From Branchiostoma floridae (lineage: Eukaryota > Chordata > Leptocardii > Amphioxiformes > Branchiostomatidae), in assembly GCF_000003815.2 (NCBI RefSeq), contig NC_049992.1:6485081-6549080 (forward strand): a DNA stretch of 64,000 nt, in the 5' to 3' direction. Positions within the stretch are counted from its first letter, which is position 1; each line of letters begins with the position of its first letter. Below the pieces are notes generated by a model. That model saw only the letters and a list, made by a program, of their open reading frames with translations, was not told the DNA's origin and did no database searches. Below, in pieces: positions 19,801-34,800 of the stretch. The position numbers and the translations under genes are program-made.

Positions 19801-22800
19801 CCTCTTGGCTGACTACACTCCTTGGACAGTTTAGTATGCCATCATAGGATCTGCTTGGACACTGTTCTTTCATTTTACATGATTGTGCAGTCAAACTTGT
19901 CTAAGAGGACCACCAGAGGGACATGGAAAATCCGGTCTTCTTAGTCAAATAGTCTTCTTAGAAATAAGGCGAGTGACAAGGCAAAACAGACATGAATTTC
20001 AAAGTTCATGTTTTGTTTCCATTTAACAAGCATGCAAGTACAAGATGCTACTACATGGACATGTACATTTGTCATGTAACGTTACCTGACTTTTGCATAC
20101 CGAATTATTGAAATAAAATCAAAACGCTTTCCAAATTTAGGGTTCTTCTGTGCGATTTTTGTAGGTTCTTGAGGTACAATGTTGTAGGAAAATGTTGGTA
20201 CTCTTGAACGCTGTAGTAGTAGTAGCTTTCTGCATTGTAGGGGTATACGGCCTTAGGTGTATTCTTACTCTTTAAAAACCTGTGATGGTTGGTTGTGAGT
20301 AGTATGTCCGGTAAACTGTTGAATATTCTGTGTCTAATATATTCTTTATTTTATTCTAGGTGTCCCAACTGTCAGACCAGCCTGTGGAAAGCATAGAAAA
20401 CACCTTCAAGCCTGGCACCCAACACAGGTAACTTTAAGTCTTTAAACTGACTACTTGTCACAACATGTACTTAGGCCTAGGGAAAACATTGTTTTGTTTC
20501 CTGTTTCCCAATGCAACATACCCTAGCAACACCTGCCGACCCTAGCCTTTTTTTGGTGGGCAGTCGAGTCAAATACATGTAGTTTCCAGAAATTTTGTTG
20601 TGTTTTTCTGTGAAAATGTATTAACTAAGTGTCCTCATGCATTTCAGTTTTGCTTTGTTTACTGTGGTATGTATCATATCACTAAAGTCTCAAATTATTG
20701 TTGAATAAATTCCTACCTACATACATTGTACCTACCTATTGTACACCAACCATAATTTTTTTCAGGACTAAAACAGGAAACACAACATTTTTTCCTAGGC
20801 CTTAACATTATGAGCAAAAGTTTGAATTCTTCCATATCTTATTGCCTCACTAATAAACTCCAACCCTGTATCTCACATTTTCAGCTGCAGAGTGATCAAC
20901 TGTAGTCCCCTTGATGGCCAGGCCATTGTGTCGCTGAAGAAGTAAGTTACCTTTTATTTATTAAAACATATTTCCGTATCATAATTTGTTTGTGTTGCTT
21001 ATACAAATAATTATTGTATATTTTATCGTATATAATGTACATAAATGCTACGTGCGGCTCTAAACATCTCCGGGAGAACACATCCTACAGGAAACCTGTT
21101 GTATGGAGATCTACCACCGTTATCTCAAGTCATACAAGAAAGAAGGCTGAGGTTTGCTGGTCACGCATGGCGGAGTAAAGATGAGATCATTAGTGACGTT
21201 TTGCTGTGGACTCCCAAACAAGTCATGCGAGCATATTAGGTAGACCACGCAAAACATAATTATGTACATCAACTTTGTGAAGAAACTGGCTGCTGAGCTG
21301 AAGATCTGCCCAGATTATGTAGGAAGGGAAAAAGGATGGAAGAAAAATGGAGGAAGAGAGTCATGGCCATCCGTGCAACTAGCACTCCCGGATGATGATG
21401 ATGATGGTACATGTAGGGAACGTCTTCGTTTAGACTTGAATCATCACACCTTGATTGTTGTTTCCCTTGTTAACCTTTACAGGAGTGTTATAGAACAACC
21501 ATTCCTGCGTTTACAGGATCTTAAACCTGGGCAAGTTGTGGAGGTCAGTGGGAATTTTTCATTTTTTTCATTCAATTAAAAAAAAAAAAATCTAACGAAA
21601 AATCTAATGAAACAGAACACATTGTGTTGTACAGTATAGGTTTCAGCCGCTTCTTATTTTTATACAACTATGAAACATTTTTTATATGGCCAACATCTTG
21701 GTACATCATCAAAGTAGCTATCTTTAGGTATAAATGGACTTAAAAAGCAGTGTTTTATCAAAAGCCTTAGAACAATATATCTTGCCTTTGTTCACCTATT
21801 CACCTATATTTACAGAAAACTTTGTACAGTTTTTGGATGAAAAATTAATTGCAAAAATGTAACAGTTATACCCCATGTAAACGACAATTGGTATTCTGCT
21901 TATTTTTTACACTTCGGTTTGATTGATGAAACATACTGTCTGATCTCTTGTAGGGTAAGATTACCTCAGTACAGTCCTATGGTATCACTGTGTCCCTGTC
22001 GAACTACGTACGAGGGGTCGTCTCCAAGATTCACCTTGCAGACATCATCCTGAAAAATCCCGCCAAGAAATTCAACGAAGGAGACATGATCAAGTGTAGG
22101 GTACGTTAATGTATTGTTTTAAAGCATTCAAGATTTTGATTAAAAAGAACAAAGACTTACATGAAACATGGCTTGTACAATATCTGTTACAATACGTTTG
22201 TAACTGGGCGACGGTCATTTTAGGTTATGTATGTCAGACTCTAAAACTAAAGTTCCACAAACACATCTTTGCCAAATCTCTGAGCAAATTTGAGAAACAA
22301 ATTAACACTGATGTTTTGTCATGTCTGTAGCTGTCTAGTTCACGTTAGGGACATTTTTTTAGCAACTATCACTGAGAACAAACCTAACGAAGGCTAGTTC
22401 CTCCTTCTTAATATTCCTAAACGATGCCACATTACAGAAACAATATAGCAAAATTATTTGTACCTGGCTGCCGATGTGACTTGCTCCTCGAAGCGGCTCG
22501 CACTCCTATAAAATCGCATAGAAATCTCGTGGGATCTGAGTGGCTTGCAGGAGACTATTCTGAAAGTGTCTTATGCATTTGAAATTACATATATTACGGA
22601 CTCTTTTTGCTTCTGTGTTGGCAATTTATGACGGTTAATCGGGGAAAATGACAAGAAAAAAGGAAAAAAACGTCAGGACAATCAATCATTGCAGCGAATG
22701 ATCAGAACTGTAGTGGGGAGGGGGGTGTCGGCGCAAGACGCCGATTTTCCCAAGGTGGGGTCGACCGGTCGAGTCTCTCTAGCCGATAACGGACGATAGA

Positions 22801-25800
22801 AATCATCAGTTTATTAAAAATAATTAACTTTCGCTGATTTTCTGGAGATCTTACAAAATTTCTACGCTCTTTCTATATTTTCAAGCGCCGATTTTGGCTT
22901 ACAGGGGCCCACGAGTTTCATGGGGAGAAATTGATGCCACCGCGCTCCGTCCCCGGGCCTTTACCATAAGTTTACATGACTCGAGGACCCACTAGTAATT
23001 GCAAACCGCAAGTTTCTCTAAATAATTACCAGAAAATCTCCTTTCAAATAAGCGAATTAGTTTATAACATTGTCAATATTCTTGGCGTCCCTCAGAAGAC
23101 CTCAAGTAGCCTGGGTTTATCTTACCAATTTTTTTTTTTTGCCAGCTGAAGGGGGAGGCGCGCGCCTGGCGCACCACTCCCTGGATCCGCGCGTGTACAC
23201 AGTCTGCTGCAGTACCATTATATGATAGAAGAATGTCAGGGCCTTTCTTTACACCTGATACCTAGTACCAAATATTACAGCTTCTTGAGTTATGTTGTCA
23301 ACAAACAAACACAAAAATACAAACTTTAAGCCTGTTGCAGTACCATTATGATAGATCAAGGAGAATTCGAGGTAAACCACTTTCAGTAGACTTACCTTTT
23401 CACAACCACTACACACCTACAGGCACTTCACACCTACCACCGAAATATCACCAAGATCCATTTACAGTTTCTTGAGTTACATCATGTGTTGAACTACATA
23501 CATTCCCACCACATCATGGTACAACTGAAAACATAGCCTTTTTGTTGAACATTACTAAAAAAGGTCTCTAAAGAACCAGGATGTTCTAGATACATGTAAC
23601 ATCTGCTATCTTTCATCAGTGACCAAGAATGATTTTGAAGACGATTGTAACAATTACTGGATCATTATAATTTCAAATGCTCTGATTTTTCCTCAGGTTC
23701 TGAACGTGGCGACAGCAGGACGCCAGCTGGCCCTGACCCACAAACGAACTCTCCTGACCTCCAAGCTGCCCATCATGGCTAGTTATCAGGCTGCCAAGCC
23801 TGGCACGTGGGCGCACGGCTTCGTACTGTCTGTCCAGGACTTCGGCTGTATTGTTATGTTCTACAACAATGTCAAAGGTATTGGAGAATTCGTCTTTTGT
23901 TAGTTTACCTCAAGGGAGTGAAGTATTTTTTTTTTAACTCTCCTGACGTCCAAGCTGCCCAAGCCCGGCACCTGGGCGCACGGCTTCGTACTGTCTGTCC
24001 AGGACTTCGGCTGTATTGTCATGTTCTACAACAATGTCAAAGGTATTGGAGAATTCGTCTTTTGTTAGTTTACCTCAAGGGAGTCAAGTATTTTTTTGGC
24101 TTGTTTGCACATGTGTCTTGTCATCTTTTTTGCTGTGTTTTTTTAGTTGGTACTAGACTCTACTAAGAGGTACAAAACTATTTTTACTTCTTTGAATTGT
24201 CTGAAAAAAATCAGTGGACCTTTTTTTGACCAAGCAAAAAATTATTACTATATCGGCAGGGATTTACATGTTTTGGCACTTACCTGTTCAAGAACATAAG
24301 TCTTAGAACAAAGTACAGTTTGTAGTAATTTTTTTACCATGTTTCTACATTACTTAAACTTACAGAGTCAAGGCTTGGAATCCTTTTTTTTGCATACCTG
24401 CACATTGTACATGAAATATACTAGTACCTGTGTGTGCAATTGCAATTGCCCATTTAGAGCAATCTTCAGCATTAGATTTTCTCTAATGATAAAACTCTCT
24501 ATACTGACTCCTGGCTTCTTGAGTACCACCTTTAATTTTTCTTAAGGTTGTCTTGTTCTTGACTTTCTGCAGGCCTTCTTCCGAAGAGAGAGATGACCCA
24601 AGAAGCGCAGGAGGATCCTCGTAAGATGTTCTACAAGGGTCAGGTTGTCAAGTGTCGTGTCATGTCCTGCAACCCTGCGCTGGAGAAGCTCACTGTTTCT
24701 CTCAAGGTGACTCATCGTTTTAATATTCTCGCTAGGCCTTTTCAGCATAGCAGGCCCCTACGCTATGATTTGGGGCACTGGGATTTGGGCCTCCACTATA
24801 TGTGACTCCACTTGTCACCTCACCCATCCCTTGACTTCGTTGTGCGTAGTTGGGGCATCATGACTATTCACTGCACTATCCTCCTCCATCTAACTCTGTC
24901 TTCCGCCGCTCGCATCGCTTTGGCTAGACTCAAACAAGTCCTCTCTCTTATGTTGACATTCTCTTTGGACAAAATTTCATACATTTCAACATGCCAAATG
25001 TATCTACTAATTAAAAAGGATTTTCACTGTTCCTGCCTTTTGCAGCCAGAGAAGTCAGGCACTCCTGTAGCAGCTGACTTTGAAGTGGGCAAGGTTTGTA
25101 TTTTCTTTATCCAATAAACTTATCAATTGATATTATTTATTCAAAGACTTTGAAATATCACTATCAATGTTAGCCACCTGATTTTCAATGTCTAGATTTT
25201 TGCAAGAATTGTTTATTGTTACATTGTAGGTCAACAGTAACATGTACAGTACAACTATAAAATATAGTACATTAGATTTTATTTAGCATTTTCTTTACTC
25301 CATTGTTTTCATCGTTCATAATATTTCTTCATTTGTTTATGTATTGATTTCAATGCCAATAAAAAGGCAAGTTTATATTAAACTTTTATTGGTTAGATGG
25401 TGAATGTAGAGGTCACTGAGGTCAAACCTGACAGCCTGGGGGTTAAGGTTCAGGGGTCAGACACCCCAGGCTTTCTTCCCATGATGCACCTGTCAGACCA
25501 CCAGGAGAACTGTTCCCTCCTGCTGAGTAGGTGCAGTGTTGGTGATGTCATACAGGACGCCATGTACTGCTGTAGCAGGGCGACAGGATCCGTATCCTTT
25601 TTAATGCATGAATGTTCCTTTTTTGCTTGTTCGTTTTGCACAACTGGAAAACCACCCAAATGCAAACGTGGCTGGGTCTATCACTTCATTTTGTACTGAT
25701 AAAGGCGACAGATGGTCGTCAAAACGTTTTCTGAAGAATTAAAGAAGGATGTGCAACAAAGACGACTTTGTTCAATTGATCTACCAACCTGATGTAACTA

Positions 25801-28800
25801 ATACAGATACATGTATGTCCAGCTGTTCCTTAACACATGTTACCAGATGGTCACCCTGAAACCATCCCTGAAGAAGGCAGTGACCTCAGGGCAGGTTGTC
25901 GAGATGTTTTCTGACCTGCGGACTGACCGAGTGCTTCGTGGCTGGGTCCGGACGGTCAAGCCGTTCGGTGTGTTTGTGGAGTTCCCTGGAGGATGGGTGG
26001 GCCTGGCTCCAAAGGCGGTAAGGCCGTCACTTCTTTCTGAGTCTTAATGTTATATTACTCACTTCTTAAAGATTGCTTTTCTTGGATATGGGCAGGCCTT
26101 GTACTTTGCAATAGAGAACATGAAATTATGTTTGAACTAGACTTGTTTTTTTTTTGGAAAACATCCAAAGATTTATGTGCGTACATGTCATCCAAATAAT
26201 GAAATCAACATAGATTTACTGAGAACTGTGTATCCTAAGAGAAGACTTAGTGTGATAATTTTTCCTGTTTTCCTTGTTGTTGTACATTTATCGTCTATTT
26301 TTCTTTAATGGTACATTTACCTTCCTTTCACCTCACTGCTATATTTTCTGCATCATCCCTTTGTCATAAGTTGAACATAATTTTGTTTGATTAAGAAGTT
26401 TCCATCTCTCTAGGCTGTATCCGATAGGTTCATCGAGGACTGCACCAGCTTGTTCGAGGAAGGGCAGTCCGTAGTTGCCAAGGTTACAGAAGTGGACGGT
26501 GAGAAACAGCGTTTTCTGGTCAGTCTGAAGCCGTCCGACTGCCCCCTAGCAGGTGAGGGCAGTACTGCAGTGGAGTCACTAGGGAGCCTGCTGGCTGAGA
26601 GGGAGAAGGCAGCGGGACAACTCACAGCTGGGAAAGGTCAGTTACCTTTGCTTTTTTCTGGTCAATGTGTTTGTGTTTGTGTGTGTGAGTTTGAGTGTGA
26701 GTCTTTGTGTGTGCGTGTTCCTGTGTGTGTGTCTTTGTGTGTGCGTGTTCCTGTGTGTGGTGTGTGTGTGCGGTGTGAGTTTTAGTGTGTGTGTGTGTTT
26801 GTGCATATGAGAGTGTATGCATTCAATGTTATACCAAATGTTCATATGGTCAAATCTGTACCAGTGACCACCTGAGTGTGTGTGTGTGTGCGTGTGTGTA
26901 CATGTGTGTGTGTGTGTGTGTGTGTGTACATGTGTGTGTGTGTGTGTTTGTGCGCGTGTGTGTGTATGAGAGTGACTGTATGCATTCAAATCTGTACTTT
27001 AAGTGACCACCTCTGCATAATGACCACTGAGTCTTCCTAATATTTCCCTAGATTTTTTGTTTCATTGCCCAAAGAGGTCACTACTCATCGGTTTGACTGT
27101 CAACCTATTAATGTGTTGAGTTACAACTTAAATGTCACAAAAGAGGTACAAGATGTATTTTCTAGTATTACACAAAGTCAGAGAACAGTCAATACTACTA
27201 CAGTAACTGTTAACAGTAACTGCAACTGTACATACCTACCTAGTCCCTTGACCTCCAGGTCGTTGGGGGGACAAGGTAAACAAGAAGATGGAGAGTTGTC
27301 TCCAGGCCTCTCTGTCTTCTGCTACAGCCAGTCTTTCCTGCAGGTTGAGGGATGTCCAATCTCTGCGGTTTTCCTCTGACGCCCACGGTGTCGCCCTCCT
27401 TCCACAGTACCCTGTAGAATTGTCTTAGCCAGGTTGTTGTGGGGGGTCAAGTGCCCTTACCACTGAAACTTCCTTTTTAAACAGGTCCCGTTGGTGTTGT
27501 TAAGTTATTTATCCTGATTTGAGCTTTGCGTTGATTGTGATATTTGTTCTTGTATTTATGTGTATTATTATTCGATTATGAATAATTATTGTTATGATTT
27601 TGGTATGGCAGCTTTGAAAAGGTGTTCTTTGACACCTGTTTTGCCATGCCCTCCATTTGTCAATAATTATTGTATATAATTATGGAGAATCCTAATAAAT
27701 AAATAAATAAGTTGGTGCAACTTAACCTGCAACTTTACATTCACATATGGCTTGTTGATCATCTTTAGGGGCAGACCTAAGCAGACAGCATGGTAAAGTC
27801 CTATCTGCAACAGTGACAAACATACAAGATGCTGGAATGGTCCTCAGCATCCCTGACCTACAGGACCTGACCGCTGTGGCCAGCAAGACCCACTGCCAAG
27901 GCACCAATCTGAACGTCGGAGACAGCACTAGTGTTCGAATCCTACATCTGGACATTCCAAACAACATAGCAGAGGTGTCGCTCCGGCCTGATCTACTGGA
28001 ACAAGCTACAGAAGGAAAGAAGATAAAGATGAAGAAAGGAGGAGAGTTCTCTTGTACCATTCTCGATGCAAAGGCAAAGTACTTACTAGTGGGGATCAAT
28101 GGGAGTGGAGCATTAGCCTATGTGACAAGAAAATGGCACCCAAATCATGGGAGCAATGTGGGAATGGGAGACGCGCAAATTGGAGAGAGGAGTAAGATTC
28201 GGGTTGTGAGGATAACACAGAGTGGCAGTGTCATAGCAATGCCTGCTGGCAAGAAGACAGAAGGAAAGAAGGACGGTAAGGAGGGAACTGAGCACAAAGC
28301 TGAGAAAAGGAGAGAAGAAAAGAACAGGAAAAGGAAGAGAGATGAGAGCGAAACCAGGGAAGAAACAGAAGCAGATGGACAGAATCAAGCAGAGCAACTT
28401 CAACTTGGAGCGATTGTGAATGTCGTTGTTGTGGCAACAGCAAGAGATCACCTAGAGGTCAAGATCACAGGTCAAGGTCACAGGCAAGAGGGCATAGTTC
28501 ACATATCAGAGGTCAAAGATGATGTGAGCGAGGGTGAGGCACCCATGGCCAAGTTTCTGGTAGGTTCTATTGTTCCCGGGCGTGTCATTGGCATCTCTCA
28601 CAAGAAGGTTAAGAGTCTTAAGTCCCTTCCCTTCAGTCGACCTGGGTTCGAGGAAGTCGTCTACGACGTGTCTTTAAGAGAAAGCGTTGTGAAAGCAGAA
28701 GCAAACTTCGAGAAGTACTTACTCCCAGATCAGAAGCTGAGAACTGATGTGTACAAGGAGGATCAGAAGGTGATGTTCTATCTCCAGTCAGTCCAAGACT

Positions 28801-31800
28801 CTCACGTGGTCGCCTCTGTTTCGCCGGGCGTGCTAGGAAAGTTGGACCTCCTTAGCTGTTCAGACAATGTGGAAGACTTGAAGAATCCTTCTGCAATGTT
28901 CAAACCCAAGTGTGCATACCTTGGCACCATCACAAGTATTGACAGGGAGAGTTCAACGTTGCACCTTTCCAGGCTCGAGAAAGCCACCAAGCTCGCCCCG
29001 GGATTGGTGGTCAATGCACAGGTAGCTAAAAAGGTTCCAGGTAAATTGGTGCTGAGCCTCCCCTTTGGCGGCAAGGGCTTTGCCAACCTAACCGACCTGT
29101 CGGACTCTTACTCTTCCAACCCGCTGAGCGTCTTCAAGGTGAACCAGCTCCTCAGGTGCTGCGTTCTTGAATGCAGCAGCAAACGGCATGTAAGAGTGTC
29201 GTTACGACCGTCCAAAATCGGCGGAAAGGTGCGAAAAATCAATGACCCAGACTATGAGACCGTGGAAGACATTGTAGATGGCGACATTGTACGCGGGTAC
29301 GTCGAAGACTGCAACAAGCATGGCGTCTTCGCCGCGCTCTCCCACAAAGTGAAAGGCCGAGTGCAGTACAAGCACGCCACCTCCTACTTCGTAAGGAAGC
29401 AAGACGAGCTGAAGAAGTTTTTCCCTGTTGGCAAGCTCGTCACGGCTAAAGTCCTGGAAGTGTCGTACAAGTCGTCTCACCTTGAGCTGTCCTTGCTGGA
29501 GAAGGACACCGGCGCACCTGACCCTCTCCCAAACACCTGCGGGTACCCTCTCAGGACTCCCAAAGACCAGAAGGAGAAGAAAAGGAAAGAGAGAGGGAAG
29601 GAGAAAGGAGAAAAGGGAGGAAAGAAGAGAAAGGTTGAGAGAGAGTCCGATGCAGATGACAGCGGGGTAGAAGTTGTTGGGATGAAATCTACAGATGAAG
29701 AGGAGGAGTCAGTACCAATTAAGGTGCAGAAATCATACTTAGTATTCTGTGATGTAAAGTTCCACATTTGGTGTTCTCTATTATCTATATTTTGATCTAT
29801 TGGTTTAGCTATTTTGCATGCACAGCCAGGGCTGCCCAAATGTTAATCTTACATGATTAGACATAGTTTAAAGTCTTTCTAGGTATTAGATATCAACTTT
29901 TAGTGTATGACTTGTATAGTTGTGTAGAAGAAGAAGAAGAAGTATTAAGAGGTTTGGAGTTGAAACTTGTACTACTTGATAATCTGGTGTTAAATAAGTA
30001 ATCAGTAATGGTAATAAAGGGCAGTCAAACAATACAGACACAGAATATCATGTTGATGAACATAACTAATAGAAGAGTCGATGAAAGTTTAGACATCCAG
30101 GTAATAAGATACACTGAGTATGTGTAGCAGTTACTCATGCAACCTGATATGATTCTTCATATCCACTCTGCTATTTTGCCATAAGGGAGAAGAAACGCTG
30201 TAACAGTTTCAATAACTGAAACTCATTCTGTGCCCAGAAGACATTAGACATGTCTTGGCTTTGTGCTGAGAACAGTGATTTGTAGGACAAAATTCATCCT
30301 TGATGTATATTTGTCAATTACAGATTACATGTAAATTACTGAACACTGCTGGTTTTGTCCACCATGTCTCCCAGATAGAGATGCATGGTCGGACATTGTT
30401 AATGGCACCTCATATGTGGATGAGCTGAACTGAAGTGAACAGATTACATTAATACGATAAAATACTATTTTGTTCCATCTCTGCAGAGCTCTGGACAAGG
30501 TCAGACATCGTCCTCAGAACCACGTTTGACCTTGACAGGTGGCTTCAGCTGGGGAGACGAGCTGGCTGTGTCAAAGGTCACCCCACAGGACAGTGAGAGT
30601 GAAGAAGAGGATGATACTGAGGCAGAAGTCTCACAGGTAAGCAGGGCTTCAAATACTTTTTTCTGCATACCTGCACAGGTGTAGGTAACATTAGAAATTA
30701 CCTGCACCAGACAAATTTTGCCTGCACCACTCTGAATTTAGGAAGTATGGATCATACTAAAATTTGTTTAGAAACCATCGCCATTTATTTTATACTTCAC
30801 AGTCAATGCATCTGGTAAAAATCTACAACTACATACTACAGCATACTGCATGAAATAAACCCAGTACATGGACCAGTGCAGGTTAGGTGCAGGTAGACAC
30901 CAGAAATACCTGCACAGCCCCAATTTTACCTGCGCTTAGCTGCATAATATTATGCAGGTGGTATTTCGAGCCATGGGTAAGGTAAAAGCAAAACTGATAG
31001 TCGTGAGATCATGTGGTGTAATCGCCAGCACGTTTGGCTCAGGCCCAGGTGCACCCCACATTATCTTTCTAACACTTAGATGTCAAGAATATGGTGTTTT
31101 ATAGTATACTGATATCTTTACTGATATCACACAAGTCATAAACCTTTGAAAATGTTTGGGTGCACAGCTTCAATTTTGGGTGCACAAACAAACAAACAAA
31201 CTTGGATGCACAAATACCCAGTATTTGGAGCCCTGATGTAGGATAGTCATTTGAGTCTTTCATGACTTCATTTGCTTTTTTGCTCTACAGCCCCCAAAGA
31301 AGAAGTCCAAGAAGGAGAGGGAGGAAGAGAGAAAGGCCAACGACAAGGAGCTGTACAAGGTAAGAACACGATATTTCTGCGGAAAAGAGTTTCATCAGGT
31401 TGGTAGAATATAAGATATAAGAGAATTCTTTTTACACAACCAGCAGTTACTTACCGGGACGAGGGGGGATACAAGCTGAGCCACGTTTGGGATTGTTTTC
31501 TCACTGCAAAAACGCCACCTACATCGGCTACATAACATAGCGAAGCAGAACTCCAGTTATAGAAGCTCTGAAGGTGTTTGAGAGACATCGAAGCGTAAGC
31601 AATGTAAGTGACTGCTGCTTGACAAGTATAAAAAGAATTCTCTTATATCCAAGATATTTCTGATATTCTGTCTTCTTAATTCCTGAAGCTAACACCTATA
31701 GAAACAAAGGGTTTAGTCCTGACATATACAGTCAGATTTGGATTTCCTGGACATTCATTTGTACATGACATTTTGTATTTTGTAAAGTGTAAGAAAACAC

Positions 31801-34800
31801 CTGCATGCAGCCATGCTACTGGATGTTAAACCATAGTTCATTGATAATTCCTGTAAAAAAATTAAATTAAAAAAATTTTGCTTAATTGCGCAACAAGAAT
31901 TGTACAAGGTACAAAGCATGGCATCTACTGATACATCACAGACTATCACAGTTCTATAACGGGTGCATAGTATGGGATAAAAATGGTCTCTTACCATGAT
32001 AGGACATTTTTCTAGTGAGTAAACATTCAGGTGGAAAACTTATGTTGATGGATGTGCTGCCCCTACGGCCGGTGAGGCTATGGGACCGGTGAGGTGAGGT
32101 GAGAAACATTCTTTAATATCAATAACTTACCATTTTCCCTTTCTCCAGGCTGAGTTGGCCCTGCTAGATGAGGACCGCCCGCCCCAGTCTGCGGACGATT
32201 TTGACCGCCTGGTGCTGAGTTCCCCGGACAGTTCCATCCTCTGGCTGCGCTACATGGCCTTCCACCTCCACTCCACCGAGATCGACAAGGCCCGCACGGT
32301 CGCCGAACGTGCTCTCAAGACTATCTCATTTAGGTGGGTTACAAGTCCTTCAGTAAGGATGAAAATACATTGACGGCATGTTTTATGTTGTGACAAAATA
32401 TACAGCAGGGCTCGAAATACCACCTGCATAATGGAGGTTAGTGCAGGTAAAATTGGAGCTGTGTAGGTACACATGTACAATGTATTTCTGGTGTCTACCT
32501 GCACCTAACCTGCACTGGTCCATGTACTGGGTTTTATACTTAAATTGGTATTAGATGCATTGAATGTTACCACCTATTAAGTATAAAAGAAAACAAAATA
32601 GTGGTTCCTTAACAATTTTAATATGATTCATGCTTCCTAAACTCAAAGTGGTACAGGTAAAATTTGTCTGGTGCAGGTAATTGTCAATTGAAAAAAGTAT
32701 TTTGAGCCCTCCAAAGTCAAAGATTCATCACTGCATGTGAAGTTGTCACATACAAAATACATACTTACCCTAACATGGAGTTTGCACATGCTGGGCAAGG
32801 ATTGTGTTGTCCGCAAAGATCTTCCTATCAGAGTGTAACATACAAAGATTGTCTTCGACACAGTCTCTTGCCTCCTGTCATGCAGTCTGTAAACATTGAT
32901 TGATTGTAACTGTACGTCGTGCATGCCAAGGTAGGGTGACAAAAATGGACAATATTGAAAATATGTACACTACATGTACGTGTGAATAGTTTGCTGAAGA
33001 AATTCTCTAATCCCTATAAATAATGTTATGGGACTGTCCTTATCTTTTACCAGGGAAGAGAAGGAGAAGTTGAATGTGTGGGTTGCCCTGATGAACCTAG
33101 AGAACATGTATGGCACAGAGGAGTCCCTCATGACTGTGTTCCAGCGAGCACTACAGCACAACGAAGCCCTCACCATCTTCAAGCAGCTCGTCAACATCTA
33201 CAAGAGGACTGGAAAAACTGAGGCAAGTTAGATGTGCATGTGATTCTACAGTGTTAGGAACCTTCTTGCCTTAGCCTAGGTACTATCCAGGTAGTCAAGT
33301 AGTTCACTCCTATGTTCACTTTTGCTGGGGAACTGTTTGATATTCAAAATCTTTTGGTGGTGACGTCACTTAATGAGCAAATTAAGGAATGGGTTCTGGA
33401 GCGCTTGTTCGATGACAACAGGCCCTCCCACAAACAAATAGAGGGGGTTTTGGGTCTTAGAATGCTTGAACCCTTTCCTTATTTGTGTAGGGACCAATCA
33501 GATGCTAGAGAGATGTCAAGGTTCCCAGACGGAATGTCAAGGAAGCAACTGTATATAGTGTATTTTAATTTAATTTCAAACCCTGACATCTGTCAATCTT
33601 CCCTCCGCACAGGAAGCCGACCAGCTGTACGGCACCATGGTGAAGCGTTTCCGTGGCAACAAGGACGTGTGGATCGACTACGGCCAGTTCCTGATGGAGA
33701 ACAAGCGAGCGGAGGCAGCCCACAGCCTCATGCAGAGGAGCTTCAAGAGTCTCGACAAACAGGATCGTAAGTGTATACCTTTGTCTTCAGGCCTAGGAAA
33801 CAAAATTTTGTGTTTCCTGTTGAAAATACTAGGGTTGGTAGGTAGGAATTACCTTTTTTCAGGTAATTTTGTTAGGCTGGACAAACCTCTAGTCTGTGAT
33901 ACATATTGATGATGATGATGATTGGTTTATTCAGAAACACACTATGTACAAGGCCTTGCAGGCAACCTCAGTCACCTGAATTATGCTTGTGCATATATGA
34001 CATAATTACATTTACAATTTGCAAAAAGACATTATGATTTAAAAGCCGTTGATATGTCATTCGAGTTGAACAAAGCTTAAGTAAATTGAAATGCATGAGA
34101 ACACTTGTCTTTCAATGTGAAACTTTAATTTTTGATTATTAAGTTGATAAATCTTCTTGTTGTTGCCCCAGATGTGCAGGTGATCTCCAGGTTTGCAGTG
34201 ATGGAGTTTAAGCTGGGTGATGTGGAGCGGGGGAGAACCATGTTTGAGAACATCCTGAGTAACTACCCCAAACAGGTCAGCATCTGGTCTGTGTACCTGG
34301 AGATGCTCATCAAGACTGGAGATCTGGACCAAGTCAGGTACAAACTAAAGGTTCTGGGTTCGAATCCCTACAGTTGGTATCTCACATGACCTGCAGGCAA
34401 AGGGAAAAAAAGTTGTGTCTCCTGTTTCAGCCCTGAAAAAATTTGCATTGGTACATAGGATTATTTGAATGTTAAAAGATGAGCAAACAATGTCCAAGTG
34501 CTATTTCAGCTAGTATTGTTAAACATTACTATAGTATAACACAAGGATAGAAACCCAACCCCTGCACCACTGTCGTATGCCCGATATGCGGACGAACATG
34601 CGGCTCAGCATTTGGGCTACGGGCACACCTGAGACGCCATTGAAGTCATCATCGCAGTGCAATGGACATCCAACAACAACAACAACAATGTATGCTCTTG
34701 CATGTTACGCTATTCATGATTGATTGATTGATTGATTGACTTTCTCCAGGCTGGCCTTTGACCGTGTCACTGCCCTGCACCTCAGCACTAAGAACATGAA

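Noticed and set aside
23936..24042. Alternative coding exon of PDCD11
   Set aside because: It lacks a proper acceptor. Using the nearest AG (in 'tccaag') would shift the frame away from the S1 sequence.
26450..26822. Val/Cys-rich and Thr/His-rich frames
   Set aside because: They are read from the (GT)n microsatellite after the donor at 26637.
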